DNA of 16,734 bases from Promethearchaeota archaeon (GCA_019057775.1 JAHLWT010000014.1:1-16734); one strand, 5' to 3'. Positions 5,984-16,133 are shown, counted from the stretch's first letter. Translations and numbers: made by a program. Notes: a model not told the origin generated them from the sequence alone.

Positions 5984-7138
5984 ATGAAACAAAAAAAATC
6001 ATATGCTGAAATAAATGAAAAAATTGCCAAAGGAGAGGCCATTGTTTTGACAGCAGAAGAAGTCACACAAATGGCAAAAGAATTAGAACCTGGGGAAATT
6101 GTAAAGAAGGTGGACATCGTCACTACGGCTACCTTCGGACCCATGTGTTCCTCCGGGGCTTTTATAAATTTCGGACATACCGAACCACCTATAAGGATGG
6201 AAAGCGCTACCTTAAACAATGTTCCCGTTTTTACCGGTATTGCTGCTGTTGATGCCTATATTGGGGCCACTGAAGAATCTTTAAACAATGAAAAATATGG
6301 AGGTGCCCATGTTATAGAAGATTTAATTTCAGGAAAAGACATTGAATTAAAAGCCACAGGGAAGGGCACGGATTGTTATCCGAGGAAAAAAATTGAAACA
6401 TTGATCAACAAGGAAACTGTGAATGAAATTATTATGTTTAATCCACGGAATGCTTATCAGAATTACCGTGTCGCTGTTAATACAAGCAATAAAATAAAAT
6501 ATACCTATATGGGTGTTTTATTGCCAAAATCAGGGAATGCAACATATTCCACATCCGGAGAATTAAGTCCTTTATTAAATGATCCCGAATTACGAACCAT
6601 TGGTATCGGAACCCGGATTTTCCTTGGCGGTGCACAGGGATATGTTTCGTGGAATGGAACCCAATTCAACACATCTGTACCAAAAAACACCTCTGGAATT
6701 CCAAAAAGCAACAGTGCAACAATTGCCGTTATCGGAGATCTTAAAAAAATGCATACTGATTTCATTAAAGCCGGATATTTTGAAAAATATGGAGTTAGTA
6801 TTTTTATTGGCATTGGAATTCCTATTCCTTTATTGGATGAGGAGATGGCGGCTTTTGTTTCTATTCAAAATAAACAAATTGAAACGACTGTTATCGATTA
6901 TGGTTCTCCGGAACATACAACTATGGGTACAACCAATTACAAAGATCTGCAATCGGGAGAAATTCAAATAAACGGCAAAAAAATTCGGACTGCACCCTTG
7001 TCTAGCATTAGTAAAGCCAGAACCATTGCCAGTGAATTAAAAAAATGGATATCAAATAAAGAATTATATTTAACTGAACCCGTTCAGTTATTTTCCACTT
7101 TAACATCATTGAATAAACTTAATATCAGAGGAGTATAA
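5984..7138 (+). CDS. Homocysteine biosynthesis protein, DUF39 family (COG1900)
   Basis: Family linked by genetic work in Methanosarcina acetivorans to incorporation of sulfide into aspartate semialdehyde to form homocysteine, replacing the O-acylhomoserine route. The protein has 384 residues from ATG 5984; a TTG at 5969 would add five (MKFKK), but ATG is the simpler start. Visible family features are VTTATFGPMCSSGAFINFGH, with Cys55 in the segment and the proposed catalytic or persulfide role, and GKGTDCYPRK with Cys131. The spacing of these two conserved cysteines matches the pair reported for the archaeal protein, as I recall it. Glycine-rich GIGTRIFLGGAQGYVSWNGT follows in the middle. There are no C-terminal CBS domains, unlike some archaeal members. 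The ferredoxin gene begins 2 nt after its stop. Upstream SAM riboswitch control fits a methionine-pathway role. Confidence 0.93.
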   Translation: MKQKKSYAEINEKIAKGEAIVLTAEEVTQMAKELEPGEIVKKVDIVTTATFGPMCSSGAFINFGHTEPPIRMESATLNNVPVFTGIAAVDAYIGATEESLNNEKYGGAHVIEDLISGKDIELKATGKGTDCYPRKKIETLINKETVNEIIMFNPRNAYQNYRVAVNTSNKIKYTYMGVLLPKSGNATYSTSGELSPLLNDPELRTIGIGTRIFLGGAQGYVSWNGTQFNTSVPKNTSGIPKSNSATIAVIGDLKKMHTDFIKAGYFEKYGVSIFIGIGIPIPLLDEEMAAFVSIQNKQIETTVIDYGSPEHTTMGTTNYKDLQSGEIQINGKKIRTAPLSSISKARTIASELKKWISNKELYLTEPVQLFSTLTSLNKLNIRGV

Positions 7139-7140
7139 CA

Positions 7141-7545
7141 ATGAAACGAAGATATGTTTTAACATTTCCACCTGGAATTGTTGATGAACCGATAACTTAT
7201 AATCTTATCAGAAATTACGATTTAAAGATTAATATTCTAAAAGCGGAAATAAACCCGGAAAAAGAAGGAAATCTGTTACTGGAATTTGAATCGGAAAAGG
7301 CAAATCTGGACAAAGGGATTAATTATTTAGAGGAAAAAAATATTGCATGTTTGCCGATAGAAGCAAAAATCCGGTTTGACCAGCAAGCTTGTATTCATTG
7401 CGGAAGTTGTACAGCTGTTTGTTTTTCCCGTGTCTTAACCATGCATAAACTCAGTTGGGAACTAATCTTTGAACCTGAAAAATGTGTTGCCTGCGGGCTC
7501 TGCGTCAAGGCTTGTCCTTTGGAATTATTTCAACTGGATTTTTGA
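7141..7545 (+). CDS. NIL-domain ferredoxin with two [4Fe-4S] motifs
   Basis: A small electron carrier of 134 residues. Residues 1-75 fit a NIL domain (RYVLTFPPGIVDEPITYNLI), otherwise found at the C-terminus of methionine ABC transporter ATPases. Residues 80-130 hold two ferredoxin motifs: Cys84, 87, 90, 94 (CIHCGSCTAVC) and Cys115, 118, 121, 125 (CVACGLCVKAC). The proline usual after the fourth cysteine is present in the second motif but replaced by Phe in the first. The same NIL-ferredoxin accompanies DUF39 in homocysteine synthesis of methanogens, probably supplying electrons for persulfide reduction. AGAGGAG ends 7 nt before the ATG, a clear Shine-Dalgarno site, unusual beside the other genes here. 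Translational coupling to DUF39 is likely because only 2 nt separate them. Confidence 0.93.
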   Translation: MKRRYVLTFPPGIVDEPITYNLIRNYDLKINILKAEINPEKEGNLLLEFESEKANLDKGINYLEEKNIACLPIEAKIRFDQQACIHCGSCTAVCFSRVLTMHKLSWELIFEPEKCVACGLCVKACPLELFQLDF

Positions 7546-7554
7546 AAAAACAGC

Positions 7555-8301
7555 ATGTATCAACCACGGCTATATAGGGGAAAAATGGGGAAAACCCGGT
7601 TCAGGTACTTTACCACAAGTTACCTCGAAACTGATCTTTGGATCGGGATTGATCCGTGTTCTTACCATGAAGAAATAGAGGCATTTACATTGAATAAAAT
7701 AATTGAATTAAGAAAGATTTTGGAGAATTACGGCAGGAAAAACAATGAATTTTTGCGATCTTTTTCACCTGTTGAAAGCACTACAGGTGCTCCGGGCATT
7801 ATCAGGGAAATGACAAGTGTATCAAATGTTTCAGGAAGCGGCCCGATGGCATCTGTCGCCGGTGCGTTTGCCCAGTTTATAGGCAGATCCATTATAAAAA
7901 AATATAATGTGAATGAATTGATTATCGAAAACGGCGGAGATTGTTTTATAAAAATAAAGGAACCATTAAACATCTCTGTTTTTGCAGGTAATTCACCCTT
8001 TTCGGGAAAAATAGGATTATCGGTTACTCCTGAATATTCACTACTTGGTATTTGTACTTCTTCCGGCAGGTTTGGACATTCCACGAGTTTCGGAAAAGCT
8101 GATGCCGTTATGGTGGCTTGTAAGAACACGCTGCTTGCAGACGCTTATGCAACCATTTTTTGTAACAAGATCCGGAGAGAATCTGACATGGAATCTGTAT
8201 TGGCTGAAATAAAACTGAAAAAATTAATTTTAGCAGCGATTTTAATTTTCAGGAAAAAAATTGGAATTACCGGTAAATTTAAATTTGAACTGTTTGATTG
8301 A
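7555..8301 (+). CDS. UPF0280 family protein (ApbE-like, COG2122)
   Basis: Third gene of the homocysteine cluster, 9 nt after the ferredoxin stop. The 248 residues match the family's usual length. Recognised blocks are SGSGPMASVAGAFAQFIG (93-110), ENGGD (125-129) and TSSGRFGHSTSFGKADAV (168-185), which resemble the flavin and metal-binding blocks of ApbE flavin transferases. In anaerobes UPF0280 co-occurs with DUF39 and NIL-ferredoxin and has been implicated in sulfur mobilisation for homocysteine; its exact reaction is not settled. ATG 7555 is used; the first residues MYQPRLYRGKMGKTRFRYFT fit, although a Met at residue 11 is possible. It is probably the last gene of the operon, as 286 nt of repeat-containing sequence precede metH. 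Confidence 0.9.
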   Translation: MYQPRLYRGKMGKTRFRYFTTSYLETDLWIGIDPCSYHEEIEAFTLNKIIELRKILENYGRKNNEFLRSFSPVESTTGAPGIIREMTSVSNVSGSGPMASVAGAFAQFIGRSIIKKYNVNELIIENGGDCFIKIKEPLNISVFAGNSPFSGKIGLSVTPEYSLLGICTSSGRFGHSTSFGKADAVMVACKNTLLADAYATIFCNKIRRESDMESVLAEIKLKKLILAAILIFRKKIGITGKFKFELFD

Positions 8302-8587
8302 GGTTTGGGTAGCAGTGGCAGGCAGAGGGTAAGGGGCATGGAGCACTGGGAATAGGGCAGAAGGAAGTTGATGAAATTGTTAAATTGTTAAGGAAAGTGC
8401 TTAAGGTAAAAAAAGTAGAGCCGAATTGCATTCGGCTGACAAATTAGTAAGATGAAATTTCATTGTATAAAAGTGTTCTGGCATTTGATAAAAACATTAT
8501 TCCATTATTCTGCCAAAGGCATGCCTGTGGCACAAATTTAATGGGGTAAAAGATAAAAAAATAACCGGGTAGTCATAAATATTTTAT
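8302..8587. other. Intergenic region between UPF0280 gene and metH
   Basis: No gene was found. The first 60 nt are G-rich low-complexity sequence. A perfect hairpin, AGCCGAAT (8419-8426) / ATTCGGCT (8430-8437), follows. It lacks a U-tract on the plus strand, but on the minus strand a T7 run lies 4 nt beyond it. A 22-nt palindrome, TGCCA-A-AGGCATGCCT-G-TGGCA, occupies 8511-8532 and belongs to the family also seen at 3393 and 3610. No riboswitch and no convincing promoter were seen before metH, so read-through from the upstream operon is possible. Confidence 0.6.
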
Positions 8588-11500
8588 ATGGATAATATTA
8601 CAAATATTTACCAGGCAATTCAAAACAGGGTTTTGGTCCTTGATGGAGCCATGGGGACAATGATCCAGGCCTGTGATTTAGAAGAAAAGGATTTCCGGGG
8701 GGAGCGTTTTGAAAATTTCCCTTTCGAATTAAAAGGAAACAATGATATCCTTTCGCTTACACAGCCTGAAATAATCAGAGATATTCACAGACAATTTCTG
8801 GAAGCAGGGGCAGACATTGTTGAGACCAATACCTTTAATGCAAACCGGATTTCGATGGCTGATTATAAAACAGAAGAGCTGGTTTATGAAATAAACCTCA
8901 CTGCTTCCAGGATTGCCAGGGAAATTGCTGATGAATTTTCAAGAAAAACGCCTCAAAAACCCAGATTTGTTGCCGGATCGATAGGCCCAACCAATAAAAC
9001 AGTTTCCATTTCACCCGATGTTGATGATCCCGGATTCAGATTGGTCAATTTTGATGACCTGGCTGTTTCCTACCGGGAACAAATTGCAGGTTTAATCGAT
9101 GGAGGTGTTGACCTGTTGCTTGTGGAAACCATATTCGATACTCTGAATGCAAAAGCAGCTCTCTTCGCCATCAAACATTTGCTCAGCGATAAGAAAAAGG
9201 AAATTCCTGTCATGGTTTCGGGAACCGTTAACGACTTAAGCGGACGGACACTTTCAGGACAAACTGTTGAAGCCTTTCTTAATTCCCTTTCCCATATGAA
9301 ATTGTTTAGTATTGGATTAAACTGTTCGTTTGGAGCAAAGGAGCTTCGTCCATTCATCGAGGAACTTTCTGAAAAAGCACCTTTTCCGGTAAGTATTTAT
9401 CCGAATGCCGGCCTGCCAAACCAGTTTGGAGAATACGAAGAAACACCGGATGAAATGGCCGGGTATATCAAAGATTTCCTCGATAATAAATTCGTCAACA
9501 TTGTTGGCGGATGTTGTGGAACAACACCTGAACATATTAAGCGGTTTGTAAAGCTCGCTGAAAAAGCAGAAAGAAGATCACCACCCGATCTGAAACAGAC
9601 ATTAAATTTAAGCGGATTAGAACCATTAACCGTTTTTCCCGGAAGCAACTTCATTAATATCGGTGAACGGACCAATGTATCAGGCTCAAGAAAATTTACC
9701 AGGCTGATCCGTGAGGAAAAATACGAAGAAGCGCTTTCCGTAGCAAGGCAGCAAGTTGAGGGAGGAGCACAGATACTCGATGTTAATATGGACGACGCAA
9801 TGCTGGATTCTGAAAAAGCCATGACCCGGTTTTTGAATTTTCTTGCTTCCGATCCTGAAATTGCCAGAATTCCTGTTATGATCGATTCCTCCAAATGGTC
9901 AGTAATTGAAGCCGGTTTGAAGTGTGTTCAGGGAAAATCTGTCGTAAATTCCATTAGTCTGAAAGAAGGTGAAGAAGTTTTTAAAAAGCAAGCCAATCTT
10001 ATTAAAGAATATGGTGCTGCCACGGTGGTTATGGCCTTTGACGAACAAGGCCAGGCAGTAACATTTGAAAGGAAAACAGAGATTTGCAAGCGGGCATACA
10101 AAATTCTCACTTCAGTACTCGATTTCCCTGCTCATGATATTATTTTTGACCCGAACATCTTAACCATAGCTACCGGTATTGAAGAACACGATAATTTCGC
10201 TATCGATTTTATAAGGGCTACAAAATGGATTAAAGAAAATCTGCCTCATGTCCATGTTAGCGGAGGAATCAGCAACCTGTCTTTTTCATTCAGGGGAAAC
10301 AATCTTATCCGGGAAGCCATGCATTCAGCTTTTTTGTATCATGCCATAAATGCAGGCCTCGATATGGGTATAGTTAACGCGGGTGTACTTATGGTTTATG
10401 ATGAAATACCAAAAGATCTTTTAGAACGGGTTGAAGATGTTATCCTGAACCGAAGGCAGGATGCTACTGAAAGACTTGTTTCCTTTGCACAGAAATCGGC
10501 AGATAAAGAGATCATCATAACCCAAAAATCTGAGTGGAGAAAATATCCGGTTAACGATCGATTAACTTATTCTTTAATTAAAGGAATAACCGATTACATT
10601 GAAAAGGACGTTCTGGAGGCTAGAAAATCTTTTCAAAAATCCATCGATATAATTGATGGCCCTCTCATGAAGGGAATGAACATAGTGGGGGATTTATTTG
10701 GCTCCGGAAAAATGTTCCTGCCCCAGGTAATTAAGAGTGCAAGGGTAATGAAAAAGGCTGTGACAGTTCTTATGCCATACGTCCAGGCAGAAACTGATCC
10801 TGGTAAAACGGCGAATTCAGCAGGTAAAATCCTGTTGGCAACTGTAAAAGGAGATGTTCATGATATCGGCAAGAACATTGTTGGAATTGTTCTTGGATGT
10901 AATAATTATGAAGTTGTCGATCTGGGAGTTATGGTGCCTTCAGAGAAAATTATCAGCATTGCAAAGGAAGAAAATGTCAGCATCATTGGACTAAGCGGAC
11001 TGATCACTCCTTCATTGGAGGAGATGGTACATATTGCAAAGAAAATGGAAAGGGAAGGACTCGATATCCCTTTACTAATAGGAGGCGCCACAACCTCCGT
11101 GTTACATACTGCTGTAAAAATACACCCCACTTATCCCAATAGGGTTATTCATGTCAAAGATGCCTCGATGAGCGTAAAAGTCGTATCCGACTTACTGTCA
11201 GTAAACCATAAAGAAAAATACCTAAATGAAACGGGAGATAAATACCGTAAACTAAGGGAAATAAATGCGGGTATTAAACGGAATTATATTCCTATTGAAG
11301 AAGCCCGCAAAAACAAACCTGATTACAAATGGCAAAACTATACTCCACCAAAGCCTGATTTGATTGGTATTAAAAAATTCAGGAATTATAGTCTGGAAGA
11401 GATCAGGGATTATATCGACTGGACATTTTTCTTTCATGTATGGGAGCTGAAAGGACGGTTTCCGGATATCCTGGATCACCCTGAAAAAGGGAAAGAAGCC

Positions 11501-12262
11501 AGGAAACTATACAAAGATGCCCAGCAATACCTTGATCGTTTGATCAAAGATAAGGTTCTGCAGGCCAATATGGTTTTAGGTTTGTTCCCTGCTAATTCAG
11601 CCGGTGATGATATCACCGTATACCACGATGAATCGAAGCAAAAAATATTGACAAAACTTAACCTGTTACGGCAGCAAACTGAAAAAACATCATCAGGTTA
11701 TAACCTTTCCTTATCCGGTTTTATTGCTCCGGAGGAATCAGGAAAGAACGATTACGTTGGCTTGTTTGCTGCCACAGCCGGTATTGGCCTGGAGATATAT
11801 ATTCAGGAGTTCGAAATGACCCATGATGATTATTCTGCCATCATGGTAAAAGCTCTTGCCGACCGTCTGGTGGAGGCATTTATTGAGCGAATTCATGAAC
11901 GAATAAGAAAAGAATTCTGGGGATATGCCAAAAAGGAAAATCTGTCAAAACAAGATCTTTTTCAAACAAGGTATCAGGGAATCCGGCCTGCTTATGGTTA
12001 TCCTGCTTGCCCTGATCATTCTGAAAAACAGAAAGTCTTTAATCTGCTTGATGCTGAAAAGACAACAGGTATTACCTTAACTGAAAATTTTTCCATGTTT
12101 CCTGCATCTTCTGTATGTGGACTGATTTTTTCGCATCCCGAATCACATTTTTTCGAAATTGGAAAGGTCAGAAAAGACCAGGTTGAAGATTATGCCCGAA
12201 GAAAAGGAATATGTGTTAAAGAAGCTGAAAAGTGGCTGGCTGCAGTTTTGCTATATAAATAA
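8588..12262 (+). CDS. metH: Cobalamin-dependent methionine synthase
   Basis: Transfers a methyl group from methyl-tetrahydrofolate through methylcobalamin to homocysteine. The 1224 residues are full length (E. coli 1227). Domains in order: homocysteine/zinc barrel about 1-330, with predicted zinc ligands Cys246 (LNCSFGA), Cys309 and Cys310 ([10 protein letters not shown]); pterin-binding barrel about 350-620, starting [16 protein letters not shown]; cobalamin cap about 655-740; cobalamin Rossmann domain about 745-875, with axial His758 in DVHDIGKN; and the reactivation domain about 900-1224, with [12 protein letters not shown] (1133-1144) for S-adenosylmethionine. The intact activation domain implies repair of oxidised cobalamin by reductive methylation. 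It follows the homocysteine operon and precedes metF on the same strand, so substrate supply, methyl supply and methionine formation are grouped. Confidence 0.98.
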   Translation: MDNITNIYQAIQNRVLVLDGAMGTMIQACDLEEKDFRGERFENFPFELKGNNDILSLTQPEIIRDIHRQFLEAGADIVETNTFNANRISMADYKTEELVYEINLTASRIAREIADEFSRKTPQKPRFVAGSIGPTNKTVSISPDVDDPGFRLVNFDDLAVSYREQIAGLIDGGVDLLLVETIFDTLNAKAALFAIKHLLSDKKKEIPVMVSGTVNDLSGRTLSGQTVEAFLNSLSHMKLFSIGLNCSFGAKELRPFIEELSEKAPFPVSIYPNAGLPNQFGEYEETPDEMAGYIKDFLDNKFVNIVGGCCGTTPEHIKRFVKLAEKAERRSPPDLKQTLNLSGLEPLTVFPGSNFINIGERTNVSGSRKFTRLIREEKYEEALSVARQQVEGGAQILDVNMDDAMLDSEKAMTRFLNFLASDPEIARIPVMIDSSKWSVIEAGLKCVQGKSVVNSISLKEGEEVFKKQANLIKEYGAATVVMAFDEQGQAVTFERKTEICKRAYKILTSVLDFPAHDIIFDPNILTIATGIEEHDNFAIDFIRATKWIKENLPHVHVSGGISNLSFSFRGNNLIREAMHSAFLYHAINAGLDMGIVNAGVLMVYDEIPKDLLERVEDVILNRRQDATERLVSFAQKSADKEIIITQKSEWRKYPVNDRLTYSLIKGITDYIEKDVLEARKSFQKSIDIIDGPLMKGMNIVGDLFGSGKMFLPQVIKSARVMKKAVTVLMPYVQAETDPGKTANSAGKILLATVKGDVHDIGKNIVGIVLGCNNYEVVDLGVMVPSEKIISIAKEENVSIIGLSGLITPSLEEMVHIAKKMEREGLDIPLLIGGATTSVLHTAVKIHPTYPNRVIHVKDASMSVKVVSDLLSVNHKEKYLNETGDKYRKLREINAGIKRNYIPIEEARKNKPDYKWQNYTPPKPDLIGIKKFRNYSLEEIRDYIDWTFFFHVWELKGRFPDILDHPEKGKEARKLYKDAQQYLDRLIKDKVLQANMVLGLFPANSAGDDITVYHDESKQKILTKLNLLRQQTEKTSSGYNLSLSGFIAPEESGKNDYVGLFAATAGIGLEIYIQEFEMTHDDYSAIMVKALADRLVEAFIERIHERIRKEFWGYAKKENLSKQDLFQTRYQGIRPAYGYPACPDHSEKQKVFNLLDAEKTTGITLTENFSMFPASSVCGLIFSHPESHFFEIGKVRKDQVEDYARRKGICVKEAEKWLAAVLLYK

Positions 12263-12340
12263 AATTGCTAATTAATCAGTGTAGTAAGAGTAAGAGTAAA
12301 AGAAACAGAATATAATAAAATGTTAAATGTTATAAGTTAA

Positions 12341-12507
12341 AAGTTATATGTTAATTCCTAAAAGCTGGTTGCCGGGTATTGGATGAAAAGAGGCAGGAGC
12401 AGCTTGTCCGGCTATTGCCATCAGGCAGGCTGGTATGTTAAATATTATTTGTTGTTTGTAAAAAACTAACCGATAACAAATAGCTTATAACTAATAACAT
12501 ATAACTT
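12341..12507. repeat. Inverted-repeat-bounded segment between metH and metF
   Basis: AAGTTATATGTTA (12341-12353) and TAACATATAACTT (12495-12507) are perfect 13-bp inverted repeats around 141 bp with no gene. Further GTTATAAG-like motifs near both ends suggest AT-rich low-complexity repeats rather than a clean MITE, and no target duplication is visible. The whole intergenic stretch runs from 12263 to 12519 and holds no clear promoter or riboswitch. Confidence 0.4.
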
Positions 12508-12519
12508 ATGTAAAACATT

Positions 12520-13479
12520 ATGGGAGAACAAGTAATCGACATACTCAGGCATTCAAATAAAACTCTTTGCTCATTTGAGCTATTACCACCCCTCAGGGGT
12601 GATGATATCAAATCGATATACGCGACACTGGATCCTTTAATAGAATTTAATCCACCGTATATTAACATTACCTATCATCAGGAAGAAGTAGTTTACAAGG
12701 AAGTTCAATCCAATCTGCTGGAAAGACGCAACATTTGGAAACGACCGGGAACAGTAGCGATATCGGCAGCAATAAAATACAGATACAACATAACTGTAGT
12801 TCCGCATCTTATCTGTGGAGGATTTACCAGGGAAGAAACCGAAAATGCCCTGATTGATCTGCATTTTCTTGGAATAAATAATATTCTGGCCGTGCGGGGT
12901 GATCCGGATATTGAATCAAAAATTTTTAAACCTGAAAAAGGAGGACATAAATATGCTCTGGATTTAATAAACCAAATCAGCAACATGAACAAGGGTATCT
13001 ACCTGGATGATGATCTGGAATATGCCAAGCCAACTAATTTTTCGATTGGTGTGGCGGGATATCCTGAAAAGCATCCGGAATCACCAAACATGAAATCCGA
13101 CCTGCATTTTCTTAAAAAGAAAGTTGAGGCCGGCGCAGATTTCATAGTGACCCAAATGTTTTTCGATAATTCAAAGTTCTTCAGGTTTGTTGAACTTTGC
13201 CGCAATGAAGGTATTGATGTGCCCATAATTCCCGGAATAAAGCCTATTACAATATTCGAACATTTGCAGTACTTGCCCAAAACATTTAATATCGATCTGC
13301 CGGAAGAATTGGTCCGTGAAATTTTGAAATGTAATTCGAAAGAAAAAATCAGGCAGGCGGGAATTGACTGGGCAATTGAACAATCCAGGGAGCTGGTTCG
13401 TTCCGCAGTACCGGTGGTTCATTACTATACTATGGGACGATCGGATAATATCAGAAAAATTGTTGAAGCGGTATTTTGA
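12520..13479 (+). CDS. metF: Methylenetetrahydrofolate reductase
   Basis: Flavoprotein that reduces 5,10-methylene-tetrahydrofolate to 5-methyl-tetrahydrofolate, the methyl donor for MetH. The 319 residues form a single FAD-binding TIM barrel, slightly longer than E. coli MetF (296). Motifs: SFELLPP with Glu20, equivalent to the catalytic Glu28 of E. coli; RGDPD (125-129), whose Asp127 corresponds to the FAD-contacting Asp120; GYPEKHPES (179-187); and TQMFFDN (210-216). About 14 extra residues (near 158-172, GIYLDDDLEYAKPT) lie between RGD and GYPEKHPES. No C-terminal regulatory domain of the eukaryotic type is present. Its position 257 nt after metH on the same strand supports a shared methionine function; a separate promoter is possible but none stands out. 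Confidence 0.97.
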   Translation: MGEQVIDILRHSNKTLCSFELLPPLRGDDIKSIYATLDPLIEFNPPYINITYHQEEVVYKEVQSNLLERRNIWKRPGTVAISAAIKYRYNITVVPHLICGGFTREETENALIDLHFLGINNILAVRGDPDIESKIFKPEKGGHKYALDLINQISNMNKGIYLDDDLEYAKPTNFSIGVAGYPEKHPESPNMKSDLHFLKKKVEAGADFIVTQMFFDNSKFFRFVELCRNEGIDVPIIPGIKPITIFEHLQYLPKTFNIDLPEELVREILKCNSKEKIRQAGIDWAIEQSRELVRSAVPVVHYYTMGRSDNIRKIVEAVF

Positions 13480-13691
13480 TGAAGAATTTCGGATTTAATA
13501 TTTTTTTCTTCAGGGCTTTTAAAATGCCCATATGAGTGAAGTCCCTTGTACCTCAGCCACTTAAGACTAACCTTATTTTGTATTTCTTTAATTGACCGGA
13601 TAATTTTCCCATATGTTTAATATATTTACTGATTCTTAACGGGGAGCATAACCCTGGAAACTTTTACCTTAAAATTTACAATAAAATAAAA

Positions 13692-15839
13692 ATGGTTGCA
13701 CGAAAAAAAACAAAAAAAGTCAGGATCAAAGCAATCAACAAAAAAAACTTAGGTGATAAATTACGGGGAGTATTTACAAACAATCCCGGACTTTCACTTA
13801 ACTACAAACAATTGGCTAAAAGATTTGAAATTAAGGATACGGCTACCCGACGATTAATCAATGAATTGTTAGTTGAGTTAAGGGAAACCGGATTCCTGAC
13901 TGAAATTCATACGGGCAAGTATAAATTAAAATCCAAAGGAGGTTTTACCACGGGTATTGTTGATCTGACTCCAAACGGCTCCGCATATATCCTTTCTAAC
14001 CAATTCCCCGAAAAGGTTTTTGTTGCCCAGGCGAACTTAAACCATGCATTACAGGGCGATAACGTAAAGGTTTATCTGTATGCGAAACGTAAAGGACGAA
14101 GGTTGGAGGGCGAGGTTGTAGAAATCCTTGAAAGAAGTAAAAAAACTTTCGTAGGTATCATTGAGATTTCGGCACATTTTGCATTTCTGATACCAATCAA
14201 TAAGCAAATGCCATACGATATTTTCATTCCCCTGAATAAACTGAACAATGCCCGGAACGGTCAAAAGGTGATTGCAAAAATAACTGACTGGCCAATAAAC
14301 GTTAAAAATCCAATTGGTGAAATTATCGAGGTACTTGGGAATCCGGGAGATAATGAAGTTGAAATGCATGCAATCCTGGCAGAGTTTGAATTACCTTACC
14401 AGTTTCCTGAAAAGGTTCTGGAAGCGGCAGATAAAATTGTCGATACCATAACCAAGGCTGATATCGCCAGGAGGAGAGACTTTAGGAAAGTAACAACGTT
14501 TACCATCGATCCGGAGGATGCTAAAGACTTCGATGATGCACTCTCTATAAGGAGCCTGAAATCAGGTAACTGGGAAGTTGGAGTTCATATCGCCGATGTA
14601 ACCTATTATATTCATGAAAATTCACTCCTGGATAAAGAAGCACACAAAAGGGCAACTTCTGTATATTTAGTCGACCGTGTGGTGCCGATGCTGCCTGAGG
14701 CTCTTTCAAATGATACTTGTTCTTTACGACCTCATGAGGAAAAATTGTGTTATTCAGTTGTATTTGAACTGGATAATCAGGCAAATGTTTTAAATAATTG
14801 GTTTGGCCGGACTATAATTTGCTCTGACAAACGGTTTACTTATGAGGAAGCTCAAAACATTATTGAAACAGGCAAGGGTGAGCTTAAGGAGGAATTATTA
14901 CAACTGAATCAGTTGGCTCAAATACTCAGACAACGAAGATTAAAAAATGGTTCTCTCGATATCGAGAGGATCGAAGTAAAATTCAACATTGACGAAAAAG
15001 GAACGCCTTTGGGGGTGTTTTTTAAGGAAAACAAACCATCGAATCAGTTAATTGAAGAATTCATGCTACTGGCAAACCAAAAAGTGGCTGAGTTTATCGG
15101 GAAGAAAACCGGGAAAAAACCAAAAACCTTTGTTTACAGGGTTCATGACAAGCCAAACCAGGAAAAATTGCAATCTTTCATTTATATTATCAAAAAATTT
15201 GGCCACAGGATTGACACATCCACCCATAGAAAATTATCAGATTCATTAAATATGCTACTCAAAAATGTTCAGGGCAAGAGGGAACAAAATCTTGTTGAAA
15301 CACTTGCGCTCCGTTCCATGGCAAAAGCTAAATATTCCATCAATAACATAGGACATTATGGCCTGGCTTTCTCACTCTATACTCATTTTACATCACCGAT
15401 CCGCCGTTACCCTGATATGATTGTTCACCGTTTGCTTGATGCCTATTTACAAAAAGAACCATCGAAAAGTGAGAAAAGGTATTCAACCCTTTGCAAACAT
15501 TCATCCGAAATGGAGGTCCGCGCAACTGAAGCTGAAAGAGCTTCAATTAAATATAAGCAGGTTGAATTCCTTATTGACAAAATAGGAAAACAATTTGATG
15601 GTATTATTTCTGGTGTTGTTGAGTGGGGATTATATGTTGAAATCAGCGAGAACAAATGCGAAGGGCTTGTCCCGATCAGGGATATGAACGATGACTTTTA
15701 CGAATTCGACGAAGGTAATTTTTGTATTACCGGACGCCATACACATAAAAAGTATCAGTTAGGTGACCCGGTAAAGGTTGAAATTACCAGAGCCAATTTA
15801 CCTAAAAAGCAACTGGATCTGATGTTGGTAGAACAGTAA
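13692..15839 (+). CDS. rnr: Ribonuclease R (RNB-family 3'-5' exoribonuclease)
   Basis: Processive exoribonuclease that degrades structured RNA in the cytoplasm. The 715 residues are compact for the family (E. coli 813) but complete. A lysine-rich N-terminus (1-20) leads into a winged-helix domain (about 20-85), then two cold-shock-type OB domains (about 85-225). The RNB catalytic domain covers about 255-600, with TIDPEDAKDFDDAL (271-284); Asp273, 279, 281 and 282 are the expected metal ligands. TSPIRRYPDMIVHRLLDAY marks the end of the RNB region. A C-terminal S1 domain spans about 630-713. The start codon follows A-rich sequence without a Shine-Dalgarno site. It is co-directional with metF, but a 212-nt gap and unrelated function suggest independent transcription. 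A candidate terminator follows at 15887. Confidence 0.97.
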   Translation: MVARKKTKKVRIKAINKKNLGDKLRGVFTNNPGLSLNYKQLAKRFEIKDTATRRLINELLVELRETGFLTEIHTGKYKLKSKGGFTTGIVDLTPNGSAYILSNQFPEKVFVAQANLNHALQGDNVKVYLYAKRKGRRLEGEVVEILERSKKTFVGIIEISAHFAFLIPINKQMPYDIFIPLNKLNNARNGQKVIAKITDWPINVKNPIGEIIEVLGNPGDNEVEMHAILAEFELPYQFPEKVLEAADKIVDTITKADIARRRDFRKVTTFTIDPEDAKDFDDALSIRSLKSGNWEVGVHIADVTYYIHENSLLDKEAHKRATSVYLVDRVVPMLPEALSNDTCSLRPHEEKLCYSVVFELDNQANVLNNWFGRTIICSDKRFTYEEAQNIIETGKGELKEELLQLNQLAQILRQRRLKNGSLDIERIEVKFNIDEKGTPLGVFFKENKPSNQLIEEFMLLANQKVAEFIGKKTGKKPKTFVYRVHDKPNQEKLQSFIYIIKKFGHRIDTSTHRKLSDSLNMLLKNVQGKREQNLVETLALRSMAKAKYSINNIGHYGLAFSLYTHFTSPIRRYPDMIVHRLLDAYLQKEPSKSEKRYSTLCKHSSEMEVRATEAERASIKYKQVEFLIDKIGKQFDGIISGVVEWGLYVEISENKCEGLVPIRDMNDDFYEFDEGNFCITGRHTHKKYQLGDPVKVEITRANLPKKQLDLMLVEQ

Positions 15840-15886
15840 ATAATTTGCCTTGCCTGATTGTGTAAAAAATTTACTGTTTTTCTATT

Positions 15887-15943
15887 CCGGTCCATGAAGA
15901 GATCCCTCACTAATGAAAGATGGTAGTTGGACCGGTTTTCTTT
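15887..15943 (+). terminator. Candidate rnr terminator with a long loop
   Basis: CCGGTCCA (15887-15894) pairs perfectly with TGGACCGG (15928-15935), and TTTTCTTT follows at once. The 33-nt loop is long for an intrinsic terminator, but position (47 nt after the rnr stop) and T-tail fit. Confidence 0.55.
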
Positions 15944-15956
15944 ACTAAATAATTTT

Positions 15957-15985
15957 TCTATCATAATCGAACACCTCTGGTGTTC
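15957..15985 (+). repeat. Header-hairpin repeat (family copy c)
   Basis: TCTATCATAATC (15957-15968) is followed by GAACACC (15969-15975) / GGTGTTC (15979-15985) with loop TCT. The header matches copies a, b and d, whereas the stem differs by an added A/T pair that keeps pairing. Confidence 0.5.
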
Positions 15986-16133
15986 TGATGAATATTTGGT
16001 ACTTGTCCGATGTATAATGCTGGAATGGTTATGGCTAAACGGTAGATACCGGAGGGTCGATCAATGTCAGGTGGAAATCTGAATACTGCTTCTCCTAGTT
16101 CCACGGGAGCAGGGAGTCATCTAATAGAAATAT

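Noticed and set aside
12341..12507. A MITE between metH and metF
   Set aside because: The 13-bp inverted repeats are AT-rich low-complexity sequence, without target-site duplication or a second copy in the window; kept only as a repeat.
13513..13529. GGGC-TTTTAAAA-GCCC palindrome after metF as a terminator
   Set aside because: Only 4 GC pairs with a mismatch, and the T-run precedes rather than follows it on the metF strand; it would fit only the minus strand, which has no gene here.
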